DNA of 64,000 bases from Oxalicibacterium solurbis (GCF_014635845.1 NZ_BMDP01000004.1:124001-188000), one strand, 5' to 3'. Shown: positions 1-8,096, counted from the first letter of the stretch. Notes: generated by a model not told the origin, from the sequence alone. A program made the numbers and translations.

Positions 1-1
1 T

Positions 2-388
2 GCATCGATCCTGCGTATTCCGTTCTCGATCATCGCTCCGGTCATTATCGTGATTTGCGGTATCGGCGCGTACACGGTCGGCAATGCAATGTTCGATACC
101 TGGCTGATGCTGATCTTTGGTATCGTTGGCTATCTGTTCAAGAAGCTCGACTATCCGCTCGCACCGCTGGTTCTGGCGCTGGTTCTGGGTCGTAATGCAG
201 AAGACTCGTTCCGTCAGGCAATGCTGTCGTCGCAAGGCGACGTGATGATCATGTTCTCGAATGGTCTGGTCGGCAGCATTACCACGCTGGCATTGATCAT
301 GCTGTTCTGGCCGCTGATCTCGAAGATCATCGCAAAGATCCGTCCACCGAAAGAGGACGAATTTGCGGCGCATCGCGAAGCAGAATAA
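2..388 (+). CDS. TctA-family tripartite tricarboxylate transporter membrane subunit, C-terminal fragment
   Basis: The reading frame is open from the window edge, so only the C-terminal part (about 128 residues) is present. It contains hydrophobic segments, a central stretch typical of TctA C-termini (a glycine/leucine-rich membrane helix, then KKLDYPLAPLVLALVLG and an ALxS-like helix) and a charged cytoplasmic tail. TctA is the large, roughly 12-helix permease subunit that works with TctB and a periplasmic TctC-type binding protein to take up carboxylates with sodium or protons. The gene is followed at once by an intrinsic terminator, so it ends its operon. Its position beside an oxalate gene cluster hints at carboxylate uptake, but the substrate is unknown. 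A second, complete TctA lies at 51351. Confidence 0.85.
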   Translation, partial: ASILRIPFSIIAPVIIVICGIGAYTVGNAMFDTWLMLIFGIVGYLFKKLDYPLAPLVLALVLGRNAEDSFRQAMLSSQGDVMIMFSNGLVGSITTLALIMLFWPLISKIIAKIRPPKEDEFAAHREAE

Positions 389-405
389 ACGGCTGCAGTC
401 GTTAT

Positions 406-442
406 AAAAAATCCCGCAAGGTTTGCCTTGCGGGATTTTTTT
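406..442 (+). terminator. Intrinsic terminator after the TctA fragment
   Basis: A 16-bp perfect stem (core ATCCCGCAAGG / CCTTGCGGGAT) with a TTTG loop is flanked by an A-run and a T-run. It can work in both directions, for the upstream permease and for the regulator gene converging on it from 1237. Confidence 0.9.
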
Positions 443-619
443 ATTTCACGAAAGACAATGCTGTCGTACTGAAAGATGGCACAGGGGTTGCGACATCTAT
501 AACGATGCACTAATGCTTGTATGGAGGTTCGCGAGAATGCTGGCTTTTTGCCATTAAAGCCAAAAGAATCCGATAGCGAAATATTCACGTCGCGAATGAA
601 ATATTCGCATTTGCCAAGG

Positions 620-1237
620 CTAGATTTTTCCCTGATGCTTCAGTCTGCTGAGCGTTTCGGGTGACAGATTGAGGTAGGAGGCCAGCTCCTTCTTGGGGAT
701 CCGGTCGAACAACTCCGGATGTTTGCGCAAGAAGCGCTGTACGCGTCCTGGGGCGTCCAGCAGGTGCAGGGTAATGGTATGCGCCATGATGTCGCTCATG
801 ACTTGCATGACGTCATATTCGAAAGCATGTTTGACATGCTCATGCTTGTCCATGAATGCAATCCATTGCTGGAGTGGCAATTTTGCGACACGTGCCTTCG
901 TGACGCAGATGATGCTGTAGGGCGTAGGAGTTTTAAGACGCCAGGCGGCGTAACTGGTTTCCATGTTGCGCTCATCGGCGAAGCGCAAAATCATTTCCTT
1001 GGCTTGCTGATTGGTAACAACCCGTTTGAGAATGCCGTCAAGGATGAAATATTGCTCCATTTCATGTACACCTTGATGCAACAGGAAGTCGCCCTTGGGG
1101 CAATCAACGATGACGAGATGCGGTTCCAGTTCCGCCCATTCGCTATCCGTTATGTCCTTTAAGCCCAGATTCTGCCTTAGTTGAACGCGGATCACGTTTT
1201 TTTCGGGATGGCTGTCGACAGTCGGCATTGGCGGCAA
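620..1237 (-). CDS. Crp/Fnr-family transcriptional regulator, likely controlling the oxalate genes
   Basis: A protein of about 205 residues with an N-terminal cyclic-nucleotide-binding-like beta barrel (about 40-125), a dimerisation helix (about 130-160) and a C-terminal helix-turn-helix. The recognition helix contains P-E-T-L-S-R (about 193-198). This matches the E-xx-S-R pattern that lets FNR read TTGA half-sites. The N-terminal cysteine cluster of FNR is absent (only two scattered Cys), and the Arg-Ser pair that CRP uses for cAMP is missing, so neither iron-sulfur sensing nor cAMP binding is expected; the effector is unknown. The first codon is TTG at 1237; an ATG at 1228 is an equally good start, and neither has a strong ribosome site. 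It is divergent from oxc, and three FNR-like boxes lie before oxc, frc2 and the binding-protein gene. Confidence 0.88.
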   Translation of the reverse strand: MPPMPTVDSHPEKNVIRVQLRQNLGLKDITDSEWAELEPHLVIVDCPKGDFLLHQGVHEMEQYFILDGILKRVVTNQQAKEMILRFADERNMETSYAAWRLKTPTPYSIICVTKARVAKLPLQQWIAFMDKHEHVKHAFEYDVMQVMSDIMAHTITLHLLDAPGRVQRFLRKHPELFDRIPKKELASYLNLSPETLSRLKHQGKI

Positions 1238-1268
1238 GAAGCAGAATTAGGGGCTGCACGGGGAGTGA

Positions 1269-1297
1269 ATCATGCGATGAAAATTGACCGGGGTCAA
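1269..1297 (-). promoter_or_regulatory. Possible promoter of the Crp/Fnr regulator, overlapping the oxc activator box
   Basis: On the minus strand a TTGACC (-35, plus-strand 1292-1297) is followed after 17 bp by CATGAT (-10, 1269-1274). The -35 lies inside the palindrome used by the oxc promoter, so binding there could repress the regulator while activating oxc. This is inference from spacing only. Confidence 0.4.
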
Positions 1298-1326
1298 TGA
1301 TAGATGCGCAGGCAGATCGATATGAT
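1284..1326 (+). promoter_or_regulatory. oxc promoter: FNR-like box plus -10
   Basis: TTGAC-CGGG-GTCAA (1284-1297) is a perfect palindrome of the FNR type. A TATGAT -10 follows at 1321-1326, after 23 bp, with no good -35. If transcription starts near 1333, the box is centred about -42, the class II activator position. The same layout recurs at 5013 (23 bp gap) and 6769 (22 bp gap). Confidence 0.75.
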
Positions 1327-1370
1327 ACCCCCACTTGGTTAACGATGCGTATAGAGCACGTTTAAAGGGT

Positions 1371-1403
1371 ATCTCTAAAAGTCCGCTTTGGATTTTTAGA
1401 GAT
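1371..1403 (+). other. Hairpin in the oxc leader
   Basis: A perfect 10-bp inverted repeat, ATCTCTAAAA / TTTTAGAGAT, with a 13-nt loop. It lies in the roughly 170-nt untranslated leader between the -10 element and oxc. No T-run follows, so it is not itself a terminator; it may be part of a leader control structure or an mRNA stabiliser. Confidence 0.5.
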
Positions 1404-1422
1404 GCCTTTCAAGTAACGAAAC

Positions 1423-1443
1423 AACCGTGAAAGCACGGTTTTT
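1423..1443 (+). terminator. Terminator-like hairpin in the oxc leader (attenuator candidate)
   Basis: AACCGTG / CACGGTT with an AAAG loop is followed by TTT, giving five consecutive T with the last two stem bases. The stem has only four G-C pairs and is weak. It lies downstream of the promoter and 59 nt before the oxc start, and no other plus-strand gene ends nearby, so it can only act within the oxc leader. Confidence 0.4.
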
Positions 1444-1502
1444 CAACGGCAGGTGTTGAGCTTGGCTCAGCCTAATTCGCAATCAACGAAGAGAACATCA
1501 TT

Positions 1503-3212
1503 ATGAAAAACGACATTCAAGCAACAGCAGCCGACGTCGAGCTGACTGATGGCTTCCATCTGCTGATGGATGCGCTGGAAATGAACGGCATCAAGAACAT
1601 TTACGGTCTGCTCGGTATTCCGGTGACCGAAGTTGGTCGCATGTGGCAAGCCCGCGGCAACAACTTCTACAGCTTCCGCAACGAACAGAACGCTGGCTAC
1701 GCCGCGTCGGTTGCCGGTTACCTGACCAAGAAGCCTGGTATCTGCGTTACTGTTTCGGCGCCTGGCTTCCTGAACGGCCTGACCGCACTGGCAAATGCCA
1801 CGACGAACTGCTTCCCGATGATCCTGATCTCGGGTTCGTCCGAGCGTGAAATCGTCGACCTGCAGCAAGGCGACTACGAAGAAATGGATCAGTTGAACAT
1901 CGCTCGTCCGCACTGCAAGGCTTCCTTCCGTATCAACCGTGTTGAAGATATCGGCGTTGCAGTCGTTCGTGCAATCCGTACCGCATTGTCCGGTCGTCCG
2001 GGCGGTGTCTATCTGGACATCCCGGCTCGTCTGTTCAGCACCACGATGCCTGCAGAAGAAGGCAAGAACTCGCTGTGGGTTCCGGTTGATCCGGCTCCGG
2101 CACAAATCCCTGGTCCAGACGCAGTCAAACGCGCTGTCGACCTGATCAAGGGCGCGAAGAAGCCGTTGATCCTGCTGGGCAAAGGTGCTGCTTACGCTCA
2201 ATGCGACGACGATATCAAGGCACTGGTCGAAGAAACCGGTATCCCGTTCACGCCGATGTCGATGGCAAAAGGCCTGATCTCCGATACGCACCCGCAATGC
2301 GGCGCTGCCGCGCGTTCGATGGTCCTGCAAGAATCCGACGTTGTCGTTCTGATCGGTGCACGTCTGAACTGGCTGCTGTCGCACGGTAAAGGCAAAACCT
2401 GGGGCAATCCGAAGAAATTCATCCAGATCGACATCCAGGCAAACGAAATCGACAGCAACGTGCAGATCCACGCACCGCTGGTTGGCGACGTCCAGTCCTG
2501 CGTCAACGCACTGCGCGCTGGCCTGAAGGGCATGGCCAAGCCGACCGAATGGATGAACGCTGTGGCCGAGAAAGCTTCGGGCACCCGTGCCAAACTGGCA
2601 TCCAAACTGTCGACCGCTACCCCGGTCATGAACTACCACAACTCGCTGGGCGCAATCCGTGACGTGCTGAAGAACTACCCGGACAGCATCTTGGTCAACG
2701 AAGGCGCGAACGCGCTGGACAATGCGCGTATGGTCATCGATCAATACCAGCCGCGTAAGCGTGTCGATACCGGTACCTGGGGCGTCATGGGCGTCGGTAT
2801 GGGTTCGGCTGTTGCAGCTGCTGTTGAATCGGGCAAGCCGGTCGTGGCAGTGTGCGGCGACTCCGCATTCGGTTTCAGCGGCATGGAATACGAAACGCTG
2901 ACCCGTTACAACCTGCCGGTTACTGTTGTCATCATGAACAACGGCGGTATCTACCGCGGTGACGAAGCCAGCCCGAACCACCAGTTCTCGTGCATGCTGT
3001 TCAACCCGAACACCCGTTACGACCTGTTCAGCAAATCGCTGGGTGGCGAAGGCGTTCGTGTGACCACGCCGGAAGAACTGGCCAAGGCGCTGGAAGATTC
3101 GATCAAATCGGGCAAAACGACGATCATCGATGCAATCATCGATCCGGCAGCAGGTGTCGAATCGGGCCGTATCGGCAATCTGAACATTGTCAGCACGATC
3201 GGCAAGAAGTAA
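1503..3212 (+). CDS. oxc: Oxalyl-CoA decarboxylase
   Basis: Thiamine-diphosphate enzyme that converts oxalyl-CoA to formyl-CoA and CO2 in the cytoplasm. The 569 residues match the family length. The fold order is an N-terminal pyrimidine-binding domain with the cofactor-activating Glu in [10 protein letters not shown] (about 61), a central domain and a C-terminal diphosphate-binding domain. The last holds the GDSAFG...NNGGIYRG motif (about 455-485). The QGDYEEMDQ segment and the C-terminal ESGRIGNLN segment match active-site regions of Oxalobacter formigenes OXC. The start is ATG after a GAAGAG ribosome site. It is followed by frc1, the partner enzyme. Expression probably depends on the FNR-like box at 1284 and on the leader hairpins. 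Confidence 0.97.
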   Translation: MKNDIQATAADVELTDGFHLLMDALEMNGIKNIYGLLGIPVTEVGRMWQARGNNFYSFRNEQNAGYAASVAGYLTKKPGICVTVSAPGFLNGLTALANATTNCFPMILISGSSEREIVDLQQGDYEEMDQLNIARPHCKASFRINRVEDIGVAVVRAIRTALSGRPGGVYLDIPARLFSTTMPAEEGKNSLWVPVDPAPAQIPGPDAVKRAVDLIKGAKKPLILLGKGAAYAQCDDDIKALVEETGIPFTPMSMAKGLISDTHPQCGAAARSMVLQESDVVVLIGARLNWLLSHGKGKTWGNPKKFIQIDIQANEIDSNVQIHAPLVGDVQSCVNALRAGLKGMAKPTEWMNAVAEKASGTRAKLASKLSTATPVMNYHNSLGAIRDVLKNYPDSILVNEGANALDNARMVIDQYQPRKRVDTGTWGVMGVGMGSAVAAAVESGKPVVAVCGDSAFGFSGMEYETLTRYNLPVTVVIMNNGGIYRGDEASPNHQFSCMLFNPNTRYDLFSKSLGGEGVRVTTPEELAKALEDSIKSGKTTIIDAIIDPAAGVESGRIGNLNIVSTIGKK

Positions 3213-3220
3213 TCGCCAAG

Positions 3221-3239
3221 CGGGCGCAAATTGCGCCCG
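3221..3239 (+). repeat. GC-rich palindrome just after oxc
   Basis: CGGGCGCAA / TTGCGCCCG are separated by one base, nine bases after the oxc stop codon. It can form a compact hairpin but has no T-run; probably a 3' mRNA-end stabiliser or a rho-assisted stop. Confidence 0.45.
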
Positions 3240-3254
3240 TGCCTGTTCCGATCA

Positions 3255-3287
3255 ATTCCGTCATCTTCGAAATGAAGATGACGGAAT
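3255..3287 (+). repeat. 14-bp perfect inverted repeat between oxc and frc1
   Basis: ATTCCGTCATCTTC / GAAGATGACGGAAT with a 5-nt loop (GAAAT). Only A follows on the plus strand, so this is not a standard intrinsic terminator. It could be an RNA-processing or stability element, or an operator. Confidence 0.6.
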
Positions 3288-3378
3288 GAAAAAACAGCAA
3301 GTATTTCAGCCACGGCCGAGAGCAGGCGCTGATCGGATATTGGATATACAATAGACAGGCTAAACAGCTGGCAAATAT

Positions 3379-3401
3379 TCCACCGCAAGGTGGAGTTTTT
3401 T
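3379..3401 (+). terminator. Terminator-like hairpin before frc1
   Basis: TCCACC-GCAA-GGTGGA, then G and six T. It ends 65 nt before the frc1 start. It may terminate oxc transcripts or act as an attenuator for frc1; a TACAAT (3347-3352) just upstream could be a -10 element placing it in an frc1 leader. Confidence 0.6.
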
Positions 3402-3466
3402 ATCTGGGCAGAACCGCATTACAACTGCTTCAGTAATAAGTTAAACGATTGAAAAGGAATTCATCA

Positions 3467-4717
3467 ATGAGCAAGCCACTAGAAGGGATCAAGATCATCG
3501 ACTTTACCCACGTGCAAGCTGGTCCTGCATGTACCCAGCTGCTGGCGTGGTTTGGCGCGGATGTCATCAAAGTCGAGCGCCCAGGTTCCGGCGACGTTAC
3601 CCGTAACCAGTTGCGCGATGTTCCAGATGCTGATGCACTGTACTTCACGATGCTGAACAGCAACAAGCGCTCGCTGACGCTTGATACCAAGACTCCGCAA
3701 GGCAAGGAAGTTCTGGAAAAGCTGATCAAGGAATCCGACGTCATGGTCGAGAACTTCGGTCCGGGCGCTCTGGATCGTATGGGCTTCTCGTGGGCACGTA
3801 TTCAGGAATTGAACCCTGGCATGATCATGGCATCGGTCAAGGGCTTCTCCGAAGGTCACCACTACGAAGACCTGAAAGTCTACGAAAACGTTGCACAATG
3901 CGCTGGTGGCGCTGCTTCGACGACCGGTTTCTGGGATGGTCCTCCGACCGTTTCGGCAGCTGCTCTGGGTGACTCCAATACCGGTATGCACCTGGCAATC
4001 GGTATCCTGACCGCGCTGATGAGCCGTCAGAAAAGCGGTAAGGGCCAGAAGGTCGCCGTTTCGATGCAAGATGCCGTCTTGAACCTGTGCCGCGTCAAGC
4101 TGCGCGATCAACAGCGTCTGGACAAATTGGGCTTCCTGAAAGAATACCCGCAATATCCGCACGGCAAATTCACCGATGTCGTCCCACGTGGTGGTAACGC
4201 CGGCGGTGGCGGTCAACCGGGCTGGGTGCTCAAGTGCAAGGGCTGGGAAACCGATCCGAACGCCTACATCTACTTCACCGTTCAAGATCACGCATGGCCA
4301 CCGATCTGCAAGGCGCTGGGCAAGGAAGAATGGATTGAAGATCCAGCGTACAACACGCCGGATGCACGTCAAGACAAGATCTTCGACATTTTCGCAACGA
4401 TCGAAGAATGGCTCAAGGACAAAACCAAGTTTGAAGCGGTGGATTACCTGCGCAAGTTCGACATCCCATGCGCACCGGTTCTGTCCATGAAGGAAATCGC
4501 TGAAGACAAATCGCTGCGTGACAGCGGTTCCATCGTCGAAGTCGATCACCCGAAACGCGGCAAGTACCTGACCGTCGGTTCCCCGATCAAATTCTCCGAC
4601 CTGAAACCAGAAATCAAGGCGTCGCCACTGCTCGGTGAGCACACCGACGAAGTTCTGGCTCAACTGGGTTACACCAAAGAGCAGATCGCTGAAATGCACG
4701 CTGCAAAAGCAGTTTAA
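3467..4717 (+). CDS. frc: Formyl-CoA:oxalate CoA-transferase 1
   Basis: Class III CoA-transferase that moves CoA from formyl-CoA to oxalate, giving oxalyl-CoA for OXC and free formate. The 416 residues are close to the family length (about 428). The catalytic Asp falls at position 169 in LGDSNTGMH, the same number as in Oxalobacter formigenes FRC, and the glycine loop GGGGQPG that shields the active site is at about 246-252. The ATG at 3467 follows an AAGGA site with good spacing; a TTG six codons upstream is in frame but poorly placed. It is closely similar to frc2 (5211). Together with oxc it forms the oxalate decarboxylation cycle. Confidence 0.96.
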   Translation: MSKPLEGIKIIDFTHVQAGPACTQLLAWFGADVIKVERPGSGDVTRNQLRDVPDADALYFTMLNSNKRSLTLDTKTPQGKEVLEKLIKESDVMVENFGPGALDRMGFSWARIQELNPGMIMASVKGFSEGHHYEDLKVYENVAQCAGGAASTTGFWDGPPTVSAAALGDSNTGMHLAIGILTALMSRQKSGKGQKVAVSMQDAVLNLCRVKLRDQQRLDKLGFLKEYPQYPHGKFTDVVPRGGNAGGGGQPGWVLKCKGWETDPNAYIYFTVQDHAWPPICKALGKEEWIEDPAYNTPDARQDKIFDIFATIEEWLKDKTKFEAVDYLRKFDIPCAPVLSMKEIAEDKSLRDSGSIVEVDHPKRGKYLTVGSPIKFSDLKPEIKASPLLGEHTDEVLAQLGYTKEQIAEMHAAKAV

Positions 4718-4738
4718 TTGGTTTAACAACCAATACTG

Positions 4739-4766
4739 AAAAAAGGCGCCGAAAGGCGCCTTTTTT
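4739..4766 (+). terminator. Intrinsic terminator after frc1
   Basis: A-run, GGCGCC-GAAA-GGCGCC, then six T, with a 12-bp stem including the A/T pairs. It separates frc1 from the frc2 promoter. Confidence 0.93.
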
Positions 4767-5012
4767 ATTTTCAGTCGATGTATTCGCTTGGAAGCGAGAG
4801 GTTGTCCCGATTTTGTCGAATTTCGGCGCTTTGCCAACTCGCTATGGCGGAAAAGAGCGATGCAGCGGGTAGGCAGGAAAGCGGTTTAACGGTAGCATAA
4901 CGGGTTTCGTCCCCGGCTTTGATCACGCGCGATCGGTAGGCAAGGCAAAGTGGGAGAAGGCCACAAAATCCTGTCAAAAGCGGGGCGGCGCAGCGTGGTA
5001 TCAGCGATGAAA

Positions 5013-5055
5013 TTGACCGGGATCAATGATGCCGGCGCAGACGGATCGCTATGAT
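5013..5055 (+). promoter_or_regulatory. frc2 promoter: FNR-like box plus -10
   Basis: TTGAC-CGGG-ATCAA (5013-5026), then 23 bp, then TATGAT (5050-5055). Both spacing and flanks (GCGATGAAATTGACCGGG, CAATGAT) match the oxc promoter. The rest of 4767-5210 holds the long leader and no gene. Confidence 0.75.
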
Positions 5056-5160
5056 ACGCGCACTATAAAAGGACGCGCGCAAGCGCACGGTCGAGCGAGC
5101 GGGAAGGTATTCGGCGCGCTTCGAAATGGATATTTGACGGTCATGAGCAGACGCTCACGG

Positions 5161-5193
5161 CGCGAGCGGATAGCGAATCTGCTCGCGTTTTTT
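5161..5193 (+). terminator. Strong intrinsic terminator inside the frc2 leader (attenuator candidate)
   Basis: CGCGAGCGGAT / ATCTGCTCGCG (11 bp with one G-U pair), loop AGCGA, then six T. It ends 17 nt before the frc2 ATG, downstream of the promoter at 5013 and well past the frc1 terminator. A second copy of GCGAGCGG at 5095-5102 could pair with the 3' arm instead and act as an antiterminator. Confidence 0.7.
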
Positions 5194-5210
5194 GTACAAG
5201 GAGTAGTTTG

Positions 5211-6461
5211 ATGAGTAAGGCACTAAGCGGTTACCGCATCCTGGATTTCACACACGTGCAATCCGGCCCTGCTTGCACCCAGTTGCTGGCATGGTTTGGC
5301 GCTGACGTGATCAAGGTCGAGCGCGCTGGCGAAGGCGACGTGACGCGCAGCCAATTGCGTGACATTCCGGAAGCGGACAGCCTGTATTTCACGATGTTGA
5401 ACGGCAACAAGCGCTCGATCACGCTGAACACCAAAAACCAGAAGGGCAAGGCTGTTCTGGAAAAACTGATCAAGGAATGCGACGTTCTGGTTGAAAACTT
5501 CGCGCCAGGTGCACTGGATCGCATGGGCTTCAGCTGGGAACGCATTCAGGAATTGAACCCGAAAATGATCATGGCATCGGTCAAGGGTTTTGGTCCTGGT
5601 CCTTACGAAAACTGCAAAGTGTATGAAAACGTCGCGCAATGCGCGGGCGGTGCTGCATCGACCACCGGTTTCGACGACGGCCCTCCACTGGTGACTGGCG
5701 CGCAGATCGGCGATACCGGTACCGGCATGCACCTCGCGCTGGGTATCATGGCTGCATTGATCCAGCGTCAAACCACCGGCCGTGGCCAACGCGTGCTGGC
5801 TGCGATGCAGGATGCTGTGCTGAATCTGTGCCGCGTCAAGTTGCGCGACCAGCAGCGCCTGGATCGTACTGGCGTGATGAAGGAATATCCGCAATACCCG
5901 GATACCCCGTTCGGTGAAGCTGTTCCGCGTGCCGGAAACGCATCCGGCGGTGGTCAGCCAGGTTCCGTGCTGAAGTGCAAGGGTTGGGAAACCGATCCGA
6001 ACGCCTACATCTACTTCATCGCGCAAGCACCGGTGTGGGAAGCGATTTGCAAGGTGATCGGCAAGGAAGAATGGTTGGCCGATCCCGAATACGCAACGCC
6101 GGCTACCCGTCTGCCGCATCTGAAGAGCATCTTCGCGACGGTCGAGGAATGGACCAAGACCAAGACCAAGTTCGAGGTGATGGATATCCTCAACGAGTTT
6201 GATATTCCTTGCGGTCCGATTCTGTCGATGAAAGAAATCGCCGAAGAGCAGTCACTGCGTGACACTGGCACGATCGTGGAAGTCGATCACCCGGTGCGCG
6301 GCAAATATCTGACTGTCGGCAACCCGATCAAACTGTCCGACAGCCCGACTGAAGTAACGCGTTCGCCGCTGCTGGGCGAGCATAATGAAGAAGTGCTGTC
6401 GCAACTGGGATATTCCAGCGCGGATATCGCCGATCTGCGCAGCGAGGGTGTGATCTCGTAA
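5211..6461 (+). CDS. frc: Formyl-CoA:oxalate CoA-transferase 2 (paralogue)
   Basis: Second class III CoA-transferase, 416 residues, aligning with frc1 almost without gaps. The catalytic Asp is at 168 in IGDTGTGMH and the glycine loop reads SGGGQPG near 245-251. The likely reaction is CoA transfer between formyl-CoA and oxalate; an acetyl- or succinyl-CoA donor is possible. ATG 5211 is preferred over the TTG at 5208, because AAGGAG (5198-5203) has normal spacing to it. The gene has its own promoter and leader terminator, so it is controlled separately from frc1 despite being adjacent. Its position relative to oxc, the binding protein and the formate dehydrogenase supports oxalate catabolism. 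Confidence 0.93.
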   Translation: MSKALSGYRILDFTHVQSGPACTQLLAWFGADVIKVERAGEGDVTRSQLRDIPEADSLYFTMLNGNKRSITLNTKNQKGKAVLEKLIKECDVLVENFAPGALDRMGFSWERIQELNPKMIMASVKGFGPGPYENCKVYENVAQCAGGAASTTGFDDGPPLVTGAQIGDTGTGMHLALGIMAALIQRQTTGRGQRVLAAMQDAVLNLCRVKLRDQQRLDRTGVMKEYPQYPDTPFGEAVPRAGNASGGGQPGSVLKCKGWETDPNAYIYFIAQAPVWEAICKVIGKEEWLADPEYATPATRLPHLKSIFATVEEWTKTKTKFEVMDILNEFDIPCGPILSMKEIAEEQSLRDTGTIVEVDHPVRGKYLTVGNPIKLSDSPTEVTRSPLLGEHNEEVLSQLGYSSADIADLRSEGVIS

Positions 6462-6483
6462 GGCAGTATGTGCTGTGCATGAT

Positions 6484-6512
6484 AAAAGCCTCTCCAATGG
6501 AGAGGCTTTTTT
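6484..6512 (+). terminator. Intrinsic terminator after frc2
   Basis: AAAAGCCTCTCC-AAT-GGAGAGGCTTTT with further T; a 12-bp perfect stem. Confidence 0.93.
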
Positions 6513-6662
6513 GTTTATGGGGCTACAAGCGCACTATATAAGTTGATTCGAAATGGATGTGCATTGGCTATTTATAGCCAATGTGGATGCGTATGCGACG
6601 ATGTGAGAAAAGCGTGAATTTTTCAGGCGAAATTCCGTACCGGAATAACAGCCATACATGTC

Positions 6663-6681
6663 GCAAATGAGAATCATTCTT
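6663..6681 (+). promoter_or_regulatory. Fur-box-like sequence
   Basis: GCAAATGAGAATCATTCTT matches 14 of 19 positions of the classical Fur box GATAATGATAATCATTATC, with a perfect AATGA-GAA-TCATT core. It lies about 90 bp upstream of the FNR-like promoter of the binding-protein gene. Function unproven. Confidence 0.4.
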
Positions 6682-6768
6682 TTTGGTGGTGGATGCGTGC
6701 AGAAGCGGAATTTTTAGCGTATCTTTGAGTCTTGAATCCATATATGCACACGAGATCATGTGTGAAAA

Positions 6769-6810
6769 TTGACCTTGGTCAATGTGTGCGGGTAGCGTCA
6801 TCGATAAGAT
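6769..6810 (+). promoter_or_regulatory. Binding-protein gene promoter: FNR-like box plus -10
   Basis: TTGAC-CTTG-GTCAA (6769-6782), then 22 bp, then TAAGAT (6805-6810). This is the third member of the promoter family seen before oxc and frc2. The 70-nt leader has a weak ATATGC/GCATAT hairpin and no terminator. Confidence 0.7.
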
Positions 6811-6879
6811 ACGCGCACCCGAAAAGGCTAAAGATATGCAAAAAAAAGCATATATGTGGCTTCAAAAGGGGAGAAACTG

Positions 6880-8022
6880 ATGAGCAAAGCGGTTTTGCGG
6901 GCTATATCGGTGCTGGCGATGTTTGCCGGCGTGTTGCAGGTGGCGGTCGCCGAGGATGGCGTAACGGATTCCACGATTCTGATCGGTCAAACGATCGGCG
7001 TGACCGGTACGGTGGCGGGAACCGTCAAGGAAATGAATGAGGGCGCGCGCGCCTATCTGGCAATCGTCAACAAGCAAGGGGGCGTCAACGGTCGCAAGAT
7101 CGAGCTTCGGACGCTGGACGATCAGTATTTGCCGGAAAGAGCAGCGGCCAATGCAAAGGCCCTGATAGAGAAGGACAAGGTCTTTGCATTGTTCCAGAGT
7201 CGAGGAACGCCGCAGACGCTGGCGATCCTGCCGGAACTGGAAGCACGGAAGGTGCCGTTGATCGCACCAAGCACGGGGGCTGAGAGCCTGCATGTGCCGG
7301 TCAACAGATTGGTGTTCAACGTCCGGGCGAAGTATCAGGACGAAGTGGTGAAAGCCATCGAACACTTCAACACGCTCGGTATGAAGCATATCGGGCTGTT
7401 GACGTATGAGAAGGACGACGCGCTGGGGCTGGATGGCGTGAACGGTTTCAACAAGGGCATGGCGGAATACAAGCTGACGCCGGCCTTTATCGAAATCTTT
7501 CCGCGATTGAAGCCCGACGTCGATGCAGTGGCGCAGAAGCTGGTGGGCGAGGCGCCGGACGCATTGATCATCGTCAGTTCGGGAGCGAACACAGTGGACG
7601 TGATCAAGGCAATCCGGGCGCGCGGCGGCAGGATGCAGATCATGACGCTGTCGAACAATTCGTCGCAGGATTTCATTCGGGATTTGGGCGCGGACGCAGC
7701 AGGCGTGATCGTGTCGCAGATTACGCCGCCGCCGAATTTGTCGACGACAGTGCTGGGGCAGGAATTTCAGGCTGCGGCCAAGGCATCGGGGGCAACAGTC
7801 TCCTATGCGGGGATGGAAGGTTTTCTGTCGGCCAAGGTCATGGTGGAAGGATTGCGTCGAACGGGACGCAATCTGACGCGTGAGAATCTGGTGCATGCAC
7901 TGGAAACGATGCAACGAGTGGACATGGGCGGTGTATCGCTCAGCTACAGCAGCAAGGATCACACGGGCGGTAACTATGTCGAACTGACATTGATAGGCAA
8001 GGATGGTCGCTATATACGGTGA
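6880..8022 (+). CDS. ABC-type branched-chain-amino-acid-like periplasmic binding protein
   Basis: About 380 residues, starting with a signal peptide (hydrophobic core to about residue 24, likely cleavage after AVA). The mature part begins with ILIGQTIGVTG, typical of the LivK/HAAT family (Peripla_BP_6). The fold is a two-lobed ligand-binding protein for small organic acids, amides or amino acids. The ATG at 6880 is chosen over the GTG at 6856, because AGGGGAGAA lies just ahead and the signal peptide begins there. No permease or ATPase gene follows; the next genes encode formate dehydrogenase. The FNR-like promoter ties it to the oxalate regulon, so it may bind oxalate or a related acid, but the ligand is inference. 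Confidence 0.85.
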   Translation: MSKAVLRAISVLAMFAGVLQVAVAEDGVTDSTILIGQTIGVTGTVAGTVKEMNEGARAYLAIVNKQGGVNGRKIELRTLDDQYLPERAAANAKALIEKDKVFALFQSRGTPQTLAILPELEARKVPLIAPSTGAESLHVPVNRLVFNVRAKYQDEVVKAIEHFNTLGMKHIGLLTYEKDDALGLDGVNGFNKGMAEYKLTPAFIEIFPRLKPDVDAVAQKLVGEAPDALIIVSSGANTVDVIKAIRARGGRMQIMTLSNNSSQDFIRDLGADAAGVIVSQITPPPNLSTTVLGQEFQAAAKASGATVSYAGMEGFLSAKVMVEGLRRTGRNLTRENLVHALETMQRVDMGGVSLSYSSKDHTGGNYVELTLIGKDGRYIR

Positions 8023-8070
8023 GCCGTGATTGAACTGAATCGGCGCACAAACGTAGATGGCGAAGAATGA

Positions 8071-8096
8071 GAACGATGGCTTTCGGGCCATCGTTC
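8071..8096 (+). terminator. Hairpin after the binding-protein gene
   Basis: GAACGATGGC-TTTCGG-GCCATCGTTC, a 10-bp perfect stem with no T-run. It is a probable weak or rho-assisted stop before the formate dehydrogenase genes. Confidence 0.5.

Noticed and set aside
1467-2981. Minus-strand reading frame of about 504 codons opposite oxc
   Set aside because: Shadow of oxc: low-complexity Val/Asp/Arg text, no start signal or domain.
5026-5211. Possible leader peptide upstream of frc2
   Set aside because: Arg-rich 61-codon frame with no ribosome site; it runs through the terminator and is better explained as leader RNA.
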